NCBI RefSeq assembly: GCF_018361265.1
Contig: NZ_JAFLNH010000001.1
Location: forward strand, 992,001-1,056,000
Direction of reading: 5' to 3'
DNA: 64,000 nt
DNA from: Mycobacterium sp. SM1
GTDB lineage: Bacteria > Actinomycetota > Actinomycetes > Mycobacteriales > Mycobacteriaceae
Part shown: piece after piece, positions 42,386 to 52,166 of the stretch
How the letters are laid out: each line of letters starts with the position of its first letter
Position numbering within the stretch: the first letter of the stretch is position 1
Translations under genes and position numbers: made by a program
Notes under the pieces: generated by a model
The model's database searches: none
The model's input: only the letters and a program-made list of their open reading frames with translations
What the model was told of the DNA's origin: nothing

Positions 42386-43761
42386 GTTAGGCACCCACAT
42401 GTTCGCAACCGGGCGGCCAGGGCATCGAGCGCGATACGGCCGGTGGGCCCGGCGTCATTGGAGATGAGCGCGAATGTCAGCACCCGCCCACTGCTGTCGG
42501 TCACCACGCCGGCCAGCGCATTGGTCGCGGTCAGCGAGCCCGTCTTGGCCCGTAACCAGCCGGCGGCATCGGCGTCTGTGCTCGGGTCGTGGAAGCGGTT
42601 GGTCAGGGTACCGCTACCACCGGCGACCGGAAGCAGATCCAGCAGCGCCCGCAGCTGCGGCGCCCCCGGTCCCGCCGCCGCTTGCACCACGTCGTCGATG
42701 GTCTTGGCGGTCAGGCGGTCATCGGCCGACAACCCGCTGGAATCCGCCAGGGCGGCGCCCGCGGTGTCGACGTGTATGGCGCGGAGCCTGTCGGTCACGG
42801 CATCAACGGCGCCGGCGAAGCTGCGCGGCCGGTGCATGGCCGCCGCGACCTCACGGGCGATGCATTCGGCCAGCACGTTATCCGAGACGCTCATCATCTC
42901 GCCCAACCGCTCGATGAGCGGCGCGGACCGCACCGCGGCGAGCTCGCGGGCACCGGGCGGCGCAGCAGCGATGCTGACGGCCGCCGGATCAAGCCCGAGC
43001 GCGCCGGCAAGCGCGCGACCGGCGTCCAGCGCGGGGGTGTGTGAGCGGGTGGACTCCGCGGTCGCCGGTTGGATGCGGCCGGCGTCAAGCATCACCGACT
43101 CGATCGGAGCAACATCACCGCCATCGATGTCGGCAGGATCCCAGCCCGGCGCTGTCGTCGGGCCGGTAAACGCCGTCGTATCCACTCGGACCGCGGTCGG
43201 CGTGACACCGCTGCGGCGGATCTGGTCGGCCAGGTCACTGATGCGCGCCGCACCCCGATACCAGGTGTCCTGGCCGGGCGGTGCCGCGGACAGCGTCGGG
43301 TCCCCGCCGCCCACCAGCACGACCACGCCCGGCTCATCCGCGGCGACCACCCGAGTGGTGACCTGGGCCTCGCGATCCAGCGTCAGCAGCGCCGCGGCCG
43401 CGGTCAGCAGCTTATTCGTCGACGCGGGCTGTAGGGGGACGTCGTCAAGCTGACGCCAGAGCGTTTTGCCGGTCATCGCGTCGGTGACCCGGCCCCCCAG
43501 CCTGCCCAGGTTCGGATCCGCCAGTTGGGCTGCCAGTGCCGCCGCCAACCCGGCTTCGCTGGGCGCGGGGGCGCCGGGCGCGACGGGAATCACTCCCGGC
43601 GCCGCCGTGACCGGGTGCGGAGGCGGCGGGATCCGCACGGTCTTGGTTTCGCGACCACCCGCGGTGAACACCGCTGCCGCCGCCACCACTGTGGCGACAC
43701 AGGCCAGCGCTGCCGCTCCGAGAACCGCGCGGGTAGATCGCCGCCACCGACTGGGACGCAT
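42382..43761 (-). CDS. dacB: D-alanyl-D-alanine carboxypeptidase DacB (PBP4 family)
   Basis: Penicillin-binding peptidase that trims peptidoglycan outside the membrane. The 459-residue protein has an N-terminal signal or anchor helix (about 12-33), SxxK at STNK (114-117), the SDN motif in SVSDNVL and KTG in RAKTGSLT. Insert domains between SxxK and SDN are of family size. ATG 43761 gives MRPSRWRRSTRAVLG, like Rv3627c; the longer frame upstream is rejected. It is divergent from ppa. Confidence 0.94.
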   Translation of the reverse strand: MRPSRWRRSTRAVLGAAALACVATVVAAAAVFTAGGRETKTVRIPPPPHPVTAAPGVIPVAPGAPAPSEAGLAAALAAQLADPNLGRLGGRVTDAMTGKTLWRQLDDVPLQPASTNKLLTAAAALLTLDREAQVTTRVVAADEPGVVVLVGGGDPTLSAAPPGQDTWYRGAARISDLADQIRRSGVTPTAVRVDTTAFTGPTTAPGWDPADIDGGDVAPIESVMLDAGRIQPATAESTRSHTPALDAGRALAGALGLDPAAVSIAAAPPGARELAAVRSAPLIERLGEMMSVSDNVLAECIAREVAAAMHRPRSFAGAVDAVTDRLRAIHVDTAGAALADSSGLSADDRLTAKTIDDVVQAAAGPGAPQLRALLDLLPVAGGSGTLTNRFHDPSTDADAAGWLRAKTGSLTATNALAGVVTDSSGRVLTFALISNDAGPTGRIALDALAARLRTCGCLT

Positions 43762-43901
43762 CACACTCCTGACTCCTTGGTCCCATTCTGCCCAACCCGC
43801 CGAAACGCCGGACACCGTCGACGGCTGTCGCCGCAGCCGAAGCAGCGCTTGCACTAGGGTGGACACCCGATGACCAGCGACCCTGCGAAGGAGCCGACAC
43901 G

Positions 43902-44390
43902 GTGCAATTCGACGTGACCATCGAAATCCCGAAAGGGCAGCGAAACAAATACGAGATCGATCACGCGACGGGACGGGTCCGGCTGGACCGCTACCTTTAC
44001 ACCTCGATGGAGTACCCGGCCGACTACGGCTTCATCGAAGAGACCCTCGGTGAGGACGGCGACCCCCTCGACGCCTTGGTGCTGCTGCCGCAGCCGCTGC
44101 TGCCGGGCGTGCTGGTGGAGGCCCGACCGGTGGGCATGTTCCAGATGGTCGACGAAAAGGGCGGCGACGACAAGATACTGTGTGTGCCGGCCGGAGACCA
44201 CCGATGGGATCACGTCAATGACATTGGGGACGTGCCGGCCTTCGAGCTGGAGGCCATCAAACACTTCTTCGTGCACTACAAGGATCTGGAACCCGGCAAG
44301 TTCGTCAAGGCCGCGGATTGGGTCGGTCGCGCCGAGGCCGAAGCGGAAGTGCTGCGCTCCCAGGAACGGTTCAAGAGCAGCCGACACTGA
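43902..44390 (+). CDS. ppa: Inorganic pyrophosphatase
   Basis: Hydrolyses pyrophosphate, pulling biosynthesis forward; family I hexamer. The 162-residue protein has the metal site [13 protein letters not shown] with conserved acidic residues, the [11 protein letters not shown] active-site start and DGFIEETL-type [15 protein letters not shown] 43902 gives [13 protein letters not shown], the usual start. Right of it the M. tuberculosis order breaks: an ESX-type cluster follows. Confidence 0.97.
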   Translation: MQFDVTIEIPKGQRNKYEIDHATGRVRLDRYLYTSMEYPADYGFIEETLGEDGDPLDALVLLPQPLLPGVLVEARPVGMFQMVDEKGGDDKILCVPAGDHRWDHVNDIGDVPAFELEAIKHFFVHYKDLEPGKFVKAADWVGRAEAEAEVLRSQERFKSSRH

Positions 44391-44584
44391 GCCGCCCCCG
44401 CCGGGCTGTGTGTCGTCGATGATGCTCACGATTCGGTGGGTCTTTCGGCCCGGCGAGGCGGCACGAAGTCTTGACCGCGCTGAAAGACGGTCACGTGAAT
44501 TCCCGACGATGAGGCAGGAATTCCCGGTGGCACAAAGGGTTTTGGCACCGATGACGGGTAGACCCGGTGGTGGTTGTGACGGTT

Positions 44585-44615
44585 GGGCCGATTGATGGGT
44601 GTCATCAATCGGCCC
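44585..44615. terminator. Perfect 13-bp hairpin between convergent genes
   Basis: Arms gggccgattgatg (44585-44597) and catcaatcggccc (44603-44615) pair perfectly around ggtgt. It lies between ppa and the convergent small gene at 44675, and could stop transcription from both sides. There is no clear T-tract, which is common for mycobacterial terminators. The other bases of 44391-44674 show nothing I can support. Confidence 0.6.
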
Positions 44616-44674
44616 GGTTGGGTGTGTGGTTGTGGGTGCGGCGCCTGCGGGTCGGGCCGGCGGTGTTGTGACGG

Positions 44675-44896
44675 TTAAAGGGTGAAGGTTTGCATGGGCC
44701 AGGGCGAGGCCGGCACGACGCTGCGTTCCACCCGGTGCACCACCGACTGCCAGGCGCTGGGTGAGTAGTGGGTGGTGGTTTCCTCAAAGCCATCCACACG
44801 TGACACCGTCACCACACCGGTGGCCGGGTTCAGGTCGAAGACATCGCCTTTGGATTCCTGGATTTCTGACCCATCAAGCAGCCGGATCACATACAT
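44675..44896 (-). CDS. Small conserved protein downstream of esx pair
   Basis: A 73-residue protein starting ATG 44896 (MYVIRLLDGSEIQESKG) with no recognised domain. It has a beta-rich look: strands YVIRLLDG, VVTVSRV, then THYSPSAW. It follows the esxW/esxV-type genes on the same strand after a 238-bp gap and could be the last gene of that operon. Codon use matches the neighbours. A role in ESX secretion is only suggested by location. Confidence 0.6.
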   Translation of the reverse strand: MYVIRLLDGSEIQESKGDVFDLNPATGVVTVSRVDGFEETTTHYSPSAWQSVVHRVERSVVPASPWPMQTFTL

Positions 44897-45134
44897 GGGG
44901 GTGTTCCTTCTTTCTTGCTTACTGGCTTTTTGGCTTTTGCTTTTTGGCTTTCTGGTTTTTGTTGTGTTCGTGGTGCCGCGGTTGGGTGCTGGTGGTGCTC
45001 ACCCGCGGTGGGGCCCCGGTTTTCGCCCCCGGTGATGGTGAGGCGCCCGCCGCGGCGATTGTGGTGGTGTGGCGCTGTGGTGGCGCGCTCGCCGCGGCGG
45101 GGCCGTCTGGGGGCTATTCGGGTGCCCGCCGGGG
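44897..45134. other. Low-complexity spacer between esxV-type gene and small gene
   Basis: This spacer begins with a T-rich block in which ggcttt and gcttttt recur (44925-44970), unusual for this high-GC genome, followed by GC-rich coding-like sequence without a supported gene. The T-rich block is upstream of the small gene at 44896 when read on the minus strand and could hold its promoter. Confidence 0.4.
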
Positions 45135-45419
45135 TTAGGCCCAGCTGGCGCCCACCGCGCTGTCGGTGCTGGCCATGTTGGCGCTGGCGGCTTGCACCTT
45201 GGCGCCGTGGGCGTTGGCCTGGTCATAGATCACCTGAAAGTTGCGGCCCAACTGGGTGATGAACTCCTGGCAGCCCGCCGAGCCCGCGCCGCCCCAAAAA
45301 TCCCCGGCGGCCAGCACATCGCGGATGATGGCCTGATGCTCGGCCTCCATGGCGGCGGCCTGGGCGCGAATCAGCGCCCCGTGGGCGTCCACATCGCCGA
45401 ACTGGTAGTTGATCGTCAT
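45135..45419 (-). CDS. esxV: ESAT-6-like protein, EsxN/EsxV type
   Basis: A 94-residue WXG100 protein of the Mtb9.9 family (EsxI, L, N, O, V). WXG is FWGG (42-44) in the helix-turn-helix hairpin; the start MTINYQFGDVDAHG and end TDSAVGASWA are diagnostic. It pairs with the upstream EsxW-type partner as a secreted heterodimer, an ESX-5 substrate in relatives. The exact paralogue (EsxV or EsxN) cannot be fixed, but the gene set matches the Rv3619c-Rv3622c order. Confidence 0.92.
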   Translation of the reverse strand: MTINYQFGDVDAHGALIRAQAAAMEAEHQAIIRDVLAAGDFWGGAGSAGCQEFITQLGRNFQVIYDQANAHGAKVQAASANMASTDSAVGASWA

Positions 45420-45460
45420 GGGTGTTCTCCTAACGTGTTAGTGGGTTACTCGGTGGGCTA

Positions 45461-45757
45461 CTAGCTGCTCAGCAGGCGCTGGGAGGCCAGCTCTTGGGTC
45501 TCGTAGTTGTTGGCGTCGCGGATCAACCCGTCACGCACCCCGTGCAGCATGGTGACGATGTTGTTAAACGCCTGGTTCATCTGCCCCATGGTGTCGTAGG
45601 AGGCCACCTCGGCGGCCCCGCTCCAGCCCGCCCCGGCGATGCTTTGGGTGGAGGCCCACATCTTGGCGGCCTCCCCCTGAACGGTTTGCGCGTGGCCCTC
45701 AAAGCGGGCCGCCATCGCGCGCATCTGGTCGGGGTCGGTCATAAAACGCATCGGCAT
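45461..45757 (-). CDS. esxW: ESAT-6-like protein, EsxW/QILSS type
   Basis: A 98-residue WXG100 protein of the QILSS family (EsxJ, K, M, P, W). WSG is at 45-47 (GAGWSGAAE) and the secretion motif YxxxE at Tyr85-Glu89 near the end, which reads ASQRLLSS. This partner normally carries the export signal for the pair. It lies 41 bp upstream of the EsxV-type gene on the same strand. Short tcgacagtt repeats lie upstream at 45791-45817. Confidence 0.92.
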   Translation of the reverse strand: MPMRFMTDPDQMRAMAARFEGHAQTVQGEAAKMWASTQSIAGAGWSGAAEVASYDTMGQMNQAFNNIVTMLHGVRDGLIRDANNYETQELASQRLLSS

Positions 45758-45857
45758 TTTCTTATCTCCTTATCGTGTTGAGAAATCGATTCGACAGTTT
45801 CGACAGTTTCGACAGTGACGACGTGTGGATTGGCTCGAACTGGATGACCCCCTTCCC

Positions 45858-47132
45858 TCATCCGGCCGCCGGCGGGTGCGGAACCACCGACAGCTGGAAC
45901 CCGTAGCGAGGCGCCGGACCCCCGGCCACCCCCCGCCCAAGCCCCCCCACCAGCGGCACCCCGCCGAGCATGTCGGCCGGCCCACCCGCGGCCTGCGGCA
46001 CCCCCGAGGGGAGGGCCTCCGGCAACGCCGTGGCCGGTCTTACCTCCGCCGGGATCGCCGCGGCCCAACTGCGCGGCACCGACAACGCCCCGATCGAACC
46101 GGCCCGGCCCAACCCGGCCGCCACCGGCAGCCCACCGGCCACCCCGCCCAGCCCGGTGATCGGGGGCATGTTGTTGACGATGCTGGGCAGCGCCGCAGCC
46201 GCCTTGGCGGCCGAAGCCGCTGGCTTAAACAGACTCTCACCCTGGCTAAGCTCCCACCCCAGGTCGTTGATGACGTTGTGCTCATCGCCGATCAGGGTGC
46301 TGCCCATCGCCGCCGGGCTGGAAAAGCCCAACTGATTCATCAGCGAATTAGAGCCAAACAGCGAACCCAGCAGCGAAGAGGACGCGGCCGTCTTAGACGC
46401 GGTGGAGGCCGCCGTGGAGGCCGTGGTGGCGGCGCTAGTTGCCGCGGCCGAGGCCGTGGTGGCCGCCAGCGGCGCGGCCGAGGCCGTGGTGGCCAGCGGG
46501 GTGCTCATCGCGCCCAGCGTGGCCGGGGCCGCCGACAGCGTCTGGATCCCCGAGGCCCCGGCGGCCTGGCCGGCCGCGGCCGCCGGGGCGGCCAGCGCGG
46601 CCCCGGTGGTGGTCTGCGGGGCCGGGCTAAAGGTGGGCAACGCCGACGTCGCGGCCAGCGCGGCCCCCTGATAGGCATACATCGTGGCCGCGTCCTGGGC
46701 CCACATCTCCAAATACTGGGCCTCGGTGGCCATGATCGCCGGGGTGTTTTGCCCCAAGAAATTCGTGGCGATCAACGCCATCAGCAACGCCCGATTGGCC
46801 GCGATCACCGGCGGGGGCACCGTGCCCAAAAACGCCGCCTCATAGGCCGCCACCGCCGCCTGCGCCTGCGCGGCGCTCTGCTCGGCCTGCGCGGCGGTGC
46901 TGCTCATCCAGCCCACATACGGGGCGGCCGCGGCCGCCATCGCCGCCGACGCCGAACCCTGCCAGGGCCCAGCGGTCAACCCCGAGACCACCGACCCATA
47001 ACCGGCCGCCGCCGAATACAACTCACTGGCCAGCCCATCCCAGGCCGCCGCCGCCGCCATCAGCGGGCCCGCCCCGGGACCGGCATACATCAACCCGGAA
47101 TTAATCTCTGGGGGCAACACCGCGAAATCCAT
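45858..47132 (-). CDS. PPE family protein (PPE-SVP), PPE65 type
   Basis: A 424-residue PPE protein from ATG 47132 ([13 protein letters not shown]). The N-terminal PPE domain (1-180) has the WxG turn at 57-59 (PWQG), and the C-terminal half has the SVP motif in [10 protein letters not shown]. An Ala/Thr-rich low-complexity run separates them. It follows the PE gene by 13 bp and is followed by the Esx pair, so the four encode ESX-type secreted partners. PE and PPE should form a heterodimer. Confidence 0.92.
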   Translation of the reverse strand: MDFAVLPPEINSGLMYAGPGAGPLMAAAAAWDGLASELYSAAAGYGSVVSGLTAGPWQGSASAAMAAAAAPYVGWMSSTAAQAEQSAAQAQAAVAAYEAAFLGTVPPPVIAANRALLMALIATNFLGQNTPAIMATEAQYLEMWAQDAATMYAYQGAALAATSALPTFSPAPQTTTGAALAAPAAAAGQAAGASGIQTLSAAPATLGAMSTPLATTASAAPLAATTASAAATSAATTASTAASTASKTAASSSLLGSLFGSNSLMNQLGFSSPAAMGSTLIGDEHNVINDLGWELSQGESLFKPAASAAKAAAALPSIVNNMPPITGLGGVAGGLPVAAGLGRAGSIGALSVPRSWAAAIPAEVRPATALPEALPSGVPQAAGGPADMLGGVPLVGGLGRGVAGGPAPRYGFQLSVVPHPPAAG

Positions 47133-47145
47133 CCCCAACACCCCC

Positions 47146-47442
47146 TCACAACGCCGCGGTGTTGGCGGCCTCGGTGGCCGCATACGAGCCCGCGCTGGCC
47201 CCCAAGGTGGCCACGAACAACTCATGCACCGCCGCGGCCTGCGCCGCCACCGCCTGATACATGCCCGCGTGCGCGACGAACTGGGCCGCCGTCAACACCG
47301 ACACCTCATCGGCGGCCGCCGGCACCACCGCGCTCGTCGGGCCCGCCGCCGCGCCGTTCGCGGCGGCCACCGCCGACCCGATACCACCCAAATCACCGGC
47401 CGCCCCAAGCATCATCTCCGGCTCGGTAAACACAAAAGACAT
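47146..47442 (-). CDS. PE family protein, PE32 type
   Basis: A 98-residue PE protein with only the PE domain, starting [11 protein letters not shown], and the T7SS secretion motif YxxxE at Tyr87-Glu91 near its end. Two helices form the hairpin that pairs with PPE. It is the first gene of the PE-PPE-esxW-esxV set. ATG 47442. Confidence 0.93.
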   Translation of the reverse strand: MSFVFTEPEMMLGAAGDLGGIGSAVAAANGAAAGPTSAVVPAAADEVSVLTAAQFVAHAGMYQAVAAQAAAVHELFVATLGASAGSYAATEAANTAAL

Positions 47443-48307
47443 CGCAGTTCCTCTCCTTAATCATCCAGCGCCCATCTGCCAAATTCGGTTGCGCTATTCA
47501 AGTAGTCGCCCCCCACCACCAAAGAGTTCCCCACCCAAACACCACCACCCCCACACCCCGCAAACCACTCGACAAAAAGGCGTCAAATGCCCAGAGTTAC
47601 AACAGGTTTCAAAGACCTACACAATCCAGCCATACATCCGAAATATTGTGCTAAGCCGGGCGAATTTATGAACAGATGGTATCGAAGGTGAACGTCAGAA
47701 CAACACAAATTAAATGGCATGGCACACTATTTATCGCGGCGGACTCCTGGCCGCTCAAGAAAGAGTCTGCCGCGCTTTCACGCGTCGTGTCTGCGGTGTT
47801 CTGTCTCACGGCGGGTGTGGCGGACATCGGCCACCTCGGGCAGGCATTGCCATAACGCTTCGGCGGCGCGCAAATCCTTAGGAGCGCTTGGCCTATGGGC
47901 TCAGGGTAGCCTAGGTGCTTCGGATCGAGCGTTGCACGACCGTGAGCCGGGTGCTGAGATCGTGCGCGTCGCCCCTTAACCAGGGGCCGGGCACCCCAAC
48001 AGTGTCCAGCGTGCGCCCGGCACCCGGCAACGTCAGGCCACATCGGGCGTGCAGGGATCGAAAATCTCAGTCGCGCACACGTGTCGGCTCTACGCAGGAC
48101 GTAGCGTGTCAGCGAGCCAGTTCGTGCATGCCGAATCCGCTTGCTATCGCGGGTGCTAAGTCAGCGATAAGCCTAATTCCTCGGCATACCAACGTATAAC
48201 AGGTTACGGCTACGGACGCCACTTCTGCACGATGCACTGTCTACGCCGTGACCTTCCGCGCAGGTGTGCGGCAGGACCGCAAGACGGCCGCGGCCCGATA
48301 CCGAAAC
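47443..48307. other. 865-bp gap without a supported gene
   Basis: Between the PE gene and the PE-PPE fusion. It starts with an A/C-rich segment with accacc and cacccc-type runs (47505-47560) upstream of PE, then mixed sequence. Several open frames of 60-125 codons exist, but none has family features or a good start. Promoter elements for the PE operon should be near 47450-47500. Confidence 0.45.
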
Positions 48308-49642
48308 TCACGCGATCCCAAATACGAACGTTATCGGTGGTTCGAACGTTGCAGCGGTGCTGTGTAGCATCGGCGCCGCCGGTCTCACCGCCGGGACGGA
48401 GATCGCCCATACGCGCGGCACCGACAATGTGCCGACACGCGCGGCCTGACCCAGGCGCACCGACATATCCGCGCCGCTGCCACCAGCCGGCGCGGCCGTA
48501 TCAGCGCCACCGGCTGCGGAATTCACTTCCGGCGCAAGAGCTGTGATTGCAGCCGCCAGCAACTTGATCGCCCCGACAACAGGGCTGCTGTTCACAGTAG
48601 ACGTAGACCGGGTGTGAGGTGGCACGCCGAACTCTGCATCCAAGGCGTCCAGCCTGGACGCCAGCGACGACAGCTGCCGCCTTGGGGAAGACAGCGGGGA
48701 CGCCAGGCTGCCCAGCGCCTCGGGCACGGCGGACATCAGCTCTGAGAGCACTGTGTGCGCACTTGTGCCCGCCTGGGCGGCGGTTTCGGCAGATGCGGTG
48801 CGCGCAGCAGGCTCCCCGGGCACGCGCGTGGCGTCGCTGCCCGACGGGGGCAAGGTAAACGGAGCCAGCGCCGACGCGGCGGCCGCGGCACCGGCATAGC
48901 CGTACATCGCCGCGGCATTCTGAGCCCACATCTCCCCGTAGTGGCCCTCGGTGGTCGCGATCGCCGGTGCGTGCTGGCCTAGAAAGTTCGACGCGGCAAG
49001 CAGCTTCAGCAGGCTGCGATTGGCCGCAATCACCGCCGGGGGCACCGTCATCGACAGCGCGCTCTCAAACGCGGCCGCCGCCGCTTTAGCCTGCGCCGCA
49101 GCCTGCTCCGCCTTGGCGGCAGTGGCGTGCACCCACCGCAGGTAGGGAGCGGCTGCCGCCGTCGCCAGCGCTGACCGGCCGCCCTTGAGTCCCGACACCA
49201 CCGAATCGCAGCCGGCGGCAGCCCAATTCAACTCGCTGGCCAGCTCATCCCAGGCTGCGGCTGCGGCGAGCATCGGCCCTGAGCCGGGACCAGTGTGCAT
49301 CCGTGTGGAATGAATCTCTGGCGGCACCGCCGCGAAATCGGCGACCAATCCCTGACCCTGGGTTTGCGGTATGGCGGCATCGGTGGCCTCGGAAGCTGCG
49401 TGCCACCCCGCACCGCTATCCAGGCTGGCCAGCAACATCTCCTGGAATACCTCCTGGAACCCCGTTTGGGCCCTGACCGCTTGGTACACCCCTGCGTGCG
49501 CGGTGAACTGCGCCGCCGTCAGCACCGAGACCTCGTCCGCGGCGGCAGGAGCCACCCCGGTGGCAGGGGCGGCCACGGCCGCATGATCGACGCGGCGGGC
49601 CTTCGCCGTCGGCATTTCCGGCTCAGTAACCACAAGAGACAT
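48308..49642 (-). CDS. PE-PPE fusion protein, degenerate
   Basis: One open frame of 444 residues in which a PE domain (1-91) runs directly into a PPE domain (102 onward, [12 protein letters not shown]). The paralogous neighbour genes have a stop and a 13-bp gap here. The PE part lacks about nine residues after EPEM, and the Tyr of YxxxE is His81 (HAASE). The PPE part lacks the WxG (GGRSAL replaces PWQGS). The SVP motif [10 protein letters not shown] is kept. ATG 49642 or GTG 49645 start. It could be a decaying copy or a novel non-secreted form. Confidence 0.85.
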   Translation of the reverse strand: MSLVVTEPEMPTAKARRVDHAAVAAPATGVAPAAADEVSVLTAAQFTAHAGVYQAVRAQTGFQEVFQEMLLASLDSGAGWHAASEATDAAIPQTQGQGLVADFAAVPPEIHSTRMHTGPGSGPMLAAAAAWDELASELNWAAAGCDSVVSGLKGGRSALATAAAAPYLRWVHATAAKAEQAAAQAKAAAAAFESALSMTVPPAVIAANRSLLKLLAASNFLGQHAPAIATTEGHYGEMWAQNAAAMYGYAGAAAAASALAPFTLPPSGSDATRVPGEPAARTASAETAAQAGTSAHTVLSELMSAVPEALGSLASPLSSPRRQLSSLASRLDALDAEFGVPPHTRSTSTVNSSPVVGAIKLLAAAITALAPEVNSAAGGADTAAPAGGSGADMSVRLGQAARVGTLSVPRVWAISVPAVRPAAPMLHSTAATFEPPITFVFGIA

Positions 49643-50201
49643 CACGTATCCTCCCCAATTGCTGCTGAGCGGACACAGTGTCGGTCCGCGGGATTCGGTC
49701 GTGTCTAGTTAGTCGCACACGAGTGCCGAAGAGTTCCGCGCGTCAACGCTGGCCGGGCAATTCGGGGCAATACGGACGGTGTTCTGTTGCGTGGGGGGCC
49801 CGGATCGGTGGTCACAACCGCATCGTCACCGCCGGATTCGTTGGCAAGGGTCCGTCAGCATCTGTCAGCATTTGTCAGCGGAAGAGTCAGCGCGATGTCG
49901 TTGCGCCGTGCACGGCATGTCACGGCCGCACATCGACATCATCGGCTATCTCCGCATAGGTGCGGCCGTCAATCTCAGGGCGCCCCCGTGAGGAATGGCT
50001 GAGCGCAGGAAAGCCCAGTTGCCGGCGTGATAGCTATCAGCCGGCGCCTCCAAGGTCACGGTTATATGCGCTTGCCTCATACCACAGTGGTCGCGCGGTC
50101 GCAACGCAAAGTTCCGGATCGACCCTGTGGGCCTGCATCATCGGAGGGGGCGGCGGTTATTCGAATCCGGAGACGCGCGACCACCACCGGGCGCCCGAGG
50201 G
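49643..50201. other. 559-bp gap with short gtcagc repeats
   Basis: Between the fusion gene start and the sigma-factor gene stop. A 10-bp periodic repeat (gtcagcatct, gtcagcattt, gtcagcgg) is at 49854-49880. I see no gene; the promoter of the fusion gene would lie at 49650-49750. Confidence 0.45.
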
Positions 50202-50765
50202 TCAGCCGGTCTGCGCGCCACCGGTGCGCGCGGCGATCAGCTGCTCGCGGGCGGCGGCGACGCGGGTGCGGATGGTGCTTACCCGACACCCCATGACGCC
50301 GGCGGCCTGCGCGTAGGACATGCCGATCACCTGGGTGAGCACCAGCGCCTCGCGCTGCTCTGGGGTCAACGCACCCAGCAGCAGGTTCAACTCCACGAAA
50401 TCGTCGTGCTCGGACGGCGTGTCTTCTGCGGCGCGGTCGGCCATCGCCGACCAGTCAACGCGTGCCGAGATGCGCGGGCGCGCCACGCGGCGATGGAGGT
50501 GATCGATGCCGACCTGGCGTGCGATCGCCAACAGCCAGGCGCGCGCGCTGGAGCGGCCGGTGAACCCGGGAAGTCTGCTCAGCGCCTGCAGATACGTTTC
50601 CTGAGCAAGGTCTTCGGCGCAGTCTGCGCCGGATACGTGCGCATGAAAGCGCCATAGATCGTCTTGCGTCGCGCGCACGAACGCCGCCAACGCTGTACGG
50701 TCGCCACGGCCGGCCGCTTGCGCCAGCCTGGCGGTATGGATATCTGTAACGTCTCGCGCCACCAC
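50202..50765 (-). CDS. ECF sigma factor, SigC-like, copy 1
   Basis: A 187-residue extracytoplasmic-function sigma factor. Region 2 is DLWRFHAHVSGADCAEDLAQETYLQAL with the -10 contact area, and region 4 is QREALVLTQVIGMSYAQAAGVMGC. The sequence resembles mycobacterial SigC. I choose GTG 50765 because it aligns with the start of the second copy and gives the same length of 187; the frame stays open to 50813. A zinc-binding anti-sigma-like gene lies upstream. Sequence tacgctgctcat precedes it, similar to copy 2. Confidence 0.88.
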   Translation of the reverse strand: MVARDVTDIHTARLAQAAGRGDRTALAAFVRATQDDLWRFHAHVSGADCAEDLAQETYLQALSRLPGFTGRSSARAWLLAIARQVGIDHLHRRVARPRISARVDWSAMADRAAEDTPSEHDDFVELNLLLGALTPEQREALVLTQVIGMSYAQAAGVMGCRVSTIRTRVAAAREQLIAARTGGAQTG

Positions 50766-50948
50766 ATGAGCAGCGTATTCACAAGTCAGCCCGGAAAATT
50801 CGGAGGTTGGCAATGTTCACGATGTTGGCCGGTAATGTTCAGAAGACCAACACCATTGAGCGGGTTGATGAACAGCGGCTAAACATCCCTGCCGCTGAGC
50901 GGAAGCCGGCCGTCGCCGCGATGGCGGTAGGCGGTATGGACGCTGGGG

Positions 50949-51215
50949 CTAGGCACCCCCGCTGCGCTGGGACCGCTCTTCGTCATCGCCGCCGGCCGGC
51001 ATCTCCTGGGCCGCGGCAAGCACCGCGTCGACCAAATCGGGTGTCTCAACCACGGGGCGCACCCGCAACGCGCGGGTCAGTCTCGCGGCCTCAGCCTCCC
51101 AGCGCCGACATGCCGGACACTTGCTCAGGTGTTCGTCAACCACAGCCGGGGCGACGGGCTCTGCCTCGCCATCGAGCCGAGCCGACAACGCCTCCCGGCA
51201 CATCTCACAGTCCAC
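50949..51215 (-). CDS. Zinc-finger anti-sigma factor-like protein, copy 1
   Basis: An 88-residue protein starting GTG 51215 (DCEMCREALSARLDGEA) with the ZAS motif HxxxCxxC in HLSKCPACRRW and a Cys in the first residues, as in zf-HC2 anti-sigma factors. No transmembrane segment follows, so it would be cytosolic. It lies upstream of the sigma gene on the same strand, the reverse of the usual order. The start is chosen by alignment with copy 2. Confidence 0.8.
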   Translation of the reverse strand: MDCEMCREALSARLDGEAEPVAPAVVDEHLSKCPACRRWEAEAARLTRALRVRPVVETPDLVDAVLAAAQEMPAGGDDEERSQRSGGA

Positions 51216-51699
51216 CGCACACCCCAGTCCCTCTAGCGCAACACACGCATCTCCGGTCGGAGTCCCGCCCCCGCCGGAGATCGATCGGGGCATTCCCGGG
51301 CCAGATCTGCCAGAATCCGAACCGGCAACCACGACTTGGCGATCGGAGTAGCGCTTTTCGTCCCTGTTTTCCCTCTTGAAAGGCCAAACTTCCCGGTACT
51401 CGACCGGACACCTGACTCGACCCCCATTGTTCGCACAACGGGCCACCCTCCGCATCGTGGTCTGCAACGCGCATGCATGACGCCCACCACAATGATGGTA
51501 GACCGTTGCTAGCACATAACCACGAGCGGCGCAACCGATACTGAACGCGTGAGGTCCGGCCGGACGCCTAACCGACCGCCGGGCCGATGGTTGCTTTGAC
51601 CCCGGGAATCCCCGTCGGCCACGCGTGGCCGAGCCATCGGCGGGTACCGACGCCGCGCGTCATCCCTGGCCGCAGACGACGGATCTGTAGCATGGTGGT
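51216..51699. promoter_or_regulatory. Divergent promoter region between the two anti-sigma genes
   Basis: The 484 bp between the divergent starts should carry both promoters. I see no gene with support. Such a shared region would let one sigma control both arms, but I could not identify a matched -35/-10 pair by eye. Confidence 0.45.
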
Positions 51700-51975
51700 G
51701 TGGATTGTAAAAGTTGCCGCGAGGCTCTTTCGGCCCGGCTCGACAATGAGGAGGAGTTCGCCTCGTCGGCCGCGGTCGATGATCATTTGAGCGAATGTCC
51801 GGCGTGTCGTCGCTGGCAGGCCGAAGCCATCGCGTTGACCCGGGCACTGCGAGTGCGCCCGGCGGTAAAGACACCCGATTTGGTGGCGGAGGTTCTTGGC
51901 GCCGTCCAGGCGATCCCCGCCCGCGGAACTGGAACTGGTGAGGAAAGCCAGGCTTGGCCCGGTAGCGGCGCTTAG
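51700..51975 (+). CDS. Zinc-finger anti-sigma factor-like protein, copy 2
   Basis: A 91-residue paralogue of the protein at 50949-51215, starting GTG 51700 (DCKSCREALSARLDNEE). ZAS motif HxxxCxxC in HLSECPACRRW. About two thirds of residues match copy 1 by eye, including TRALRVRP and TPDLV. It is divergent from copy 1 and precedes the second sigma gene by 191 bp. Confidence 0.82.
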   Translation: MDCKSCREALSARLDNEEEFASSAAVDDHLSECPACRRWQAEAIALTRALRVRPAVKTPDLVAEVLGAVQAIPARGTGTGEESQAWPGSGA

Positions 51976-52166
51976 ACCGTAGGTGGATCCAGACCGGATG
52001 TGGATCCACCGGCACCATCTGGCATGCAACCCCGGTGATTGCAGCCCGGTGGTCGACATCACGCCTTGTTAACAGATCGAAAACAATCCCGACTACCACG
52101 TGAATACCACTGGTATTTCATGATTATTCGAGATCTCAGGACCTGATTCGGGTTTACGCTGCTGCT

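Noticed and set aside
44391..44674. tRNA or other RNA gene after ppa
   Set aside because: No cloverleaf or conserved tRNA boxes; only the 13-bp hairpin is clear.
45825..47429. Long Arg/Gly-rich frame opposite the PPE gene
   Set aside because: It mirrors the Ala/Thr-rich PPE repeats and has no protein-like composition.
47666..48043. 125-codon frame in the gap after PE
   Set aside because: No homologous features; Arg/Pro/Cys-rich sequence typical of chance frames.
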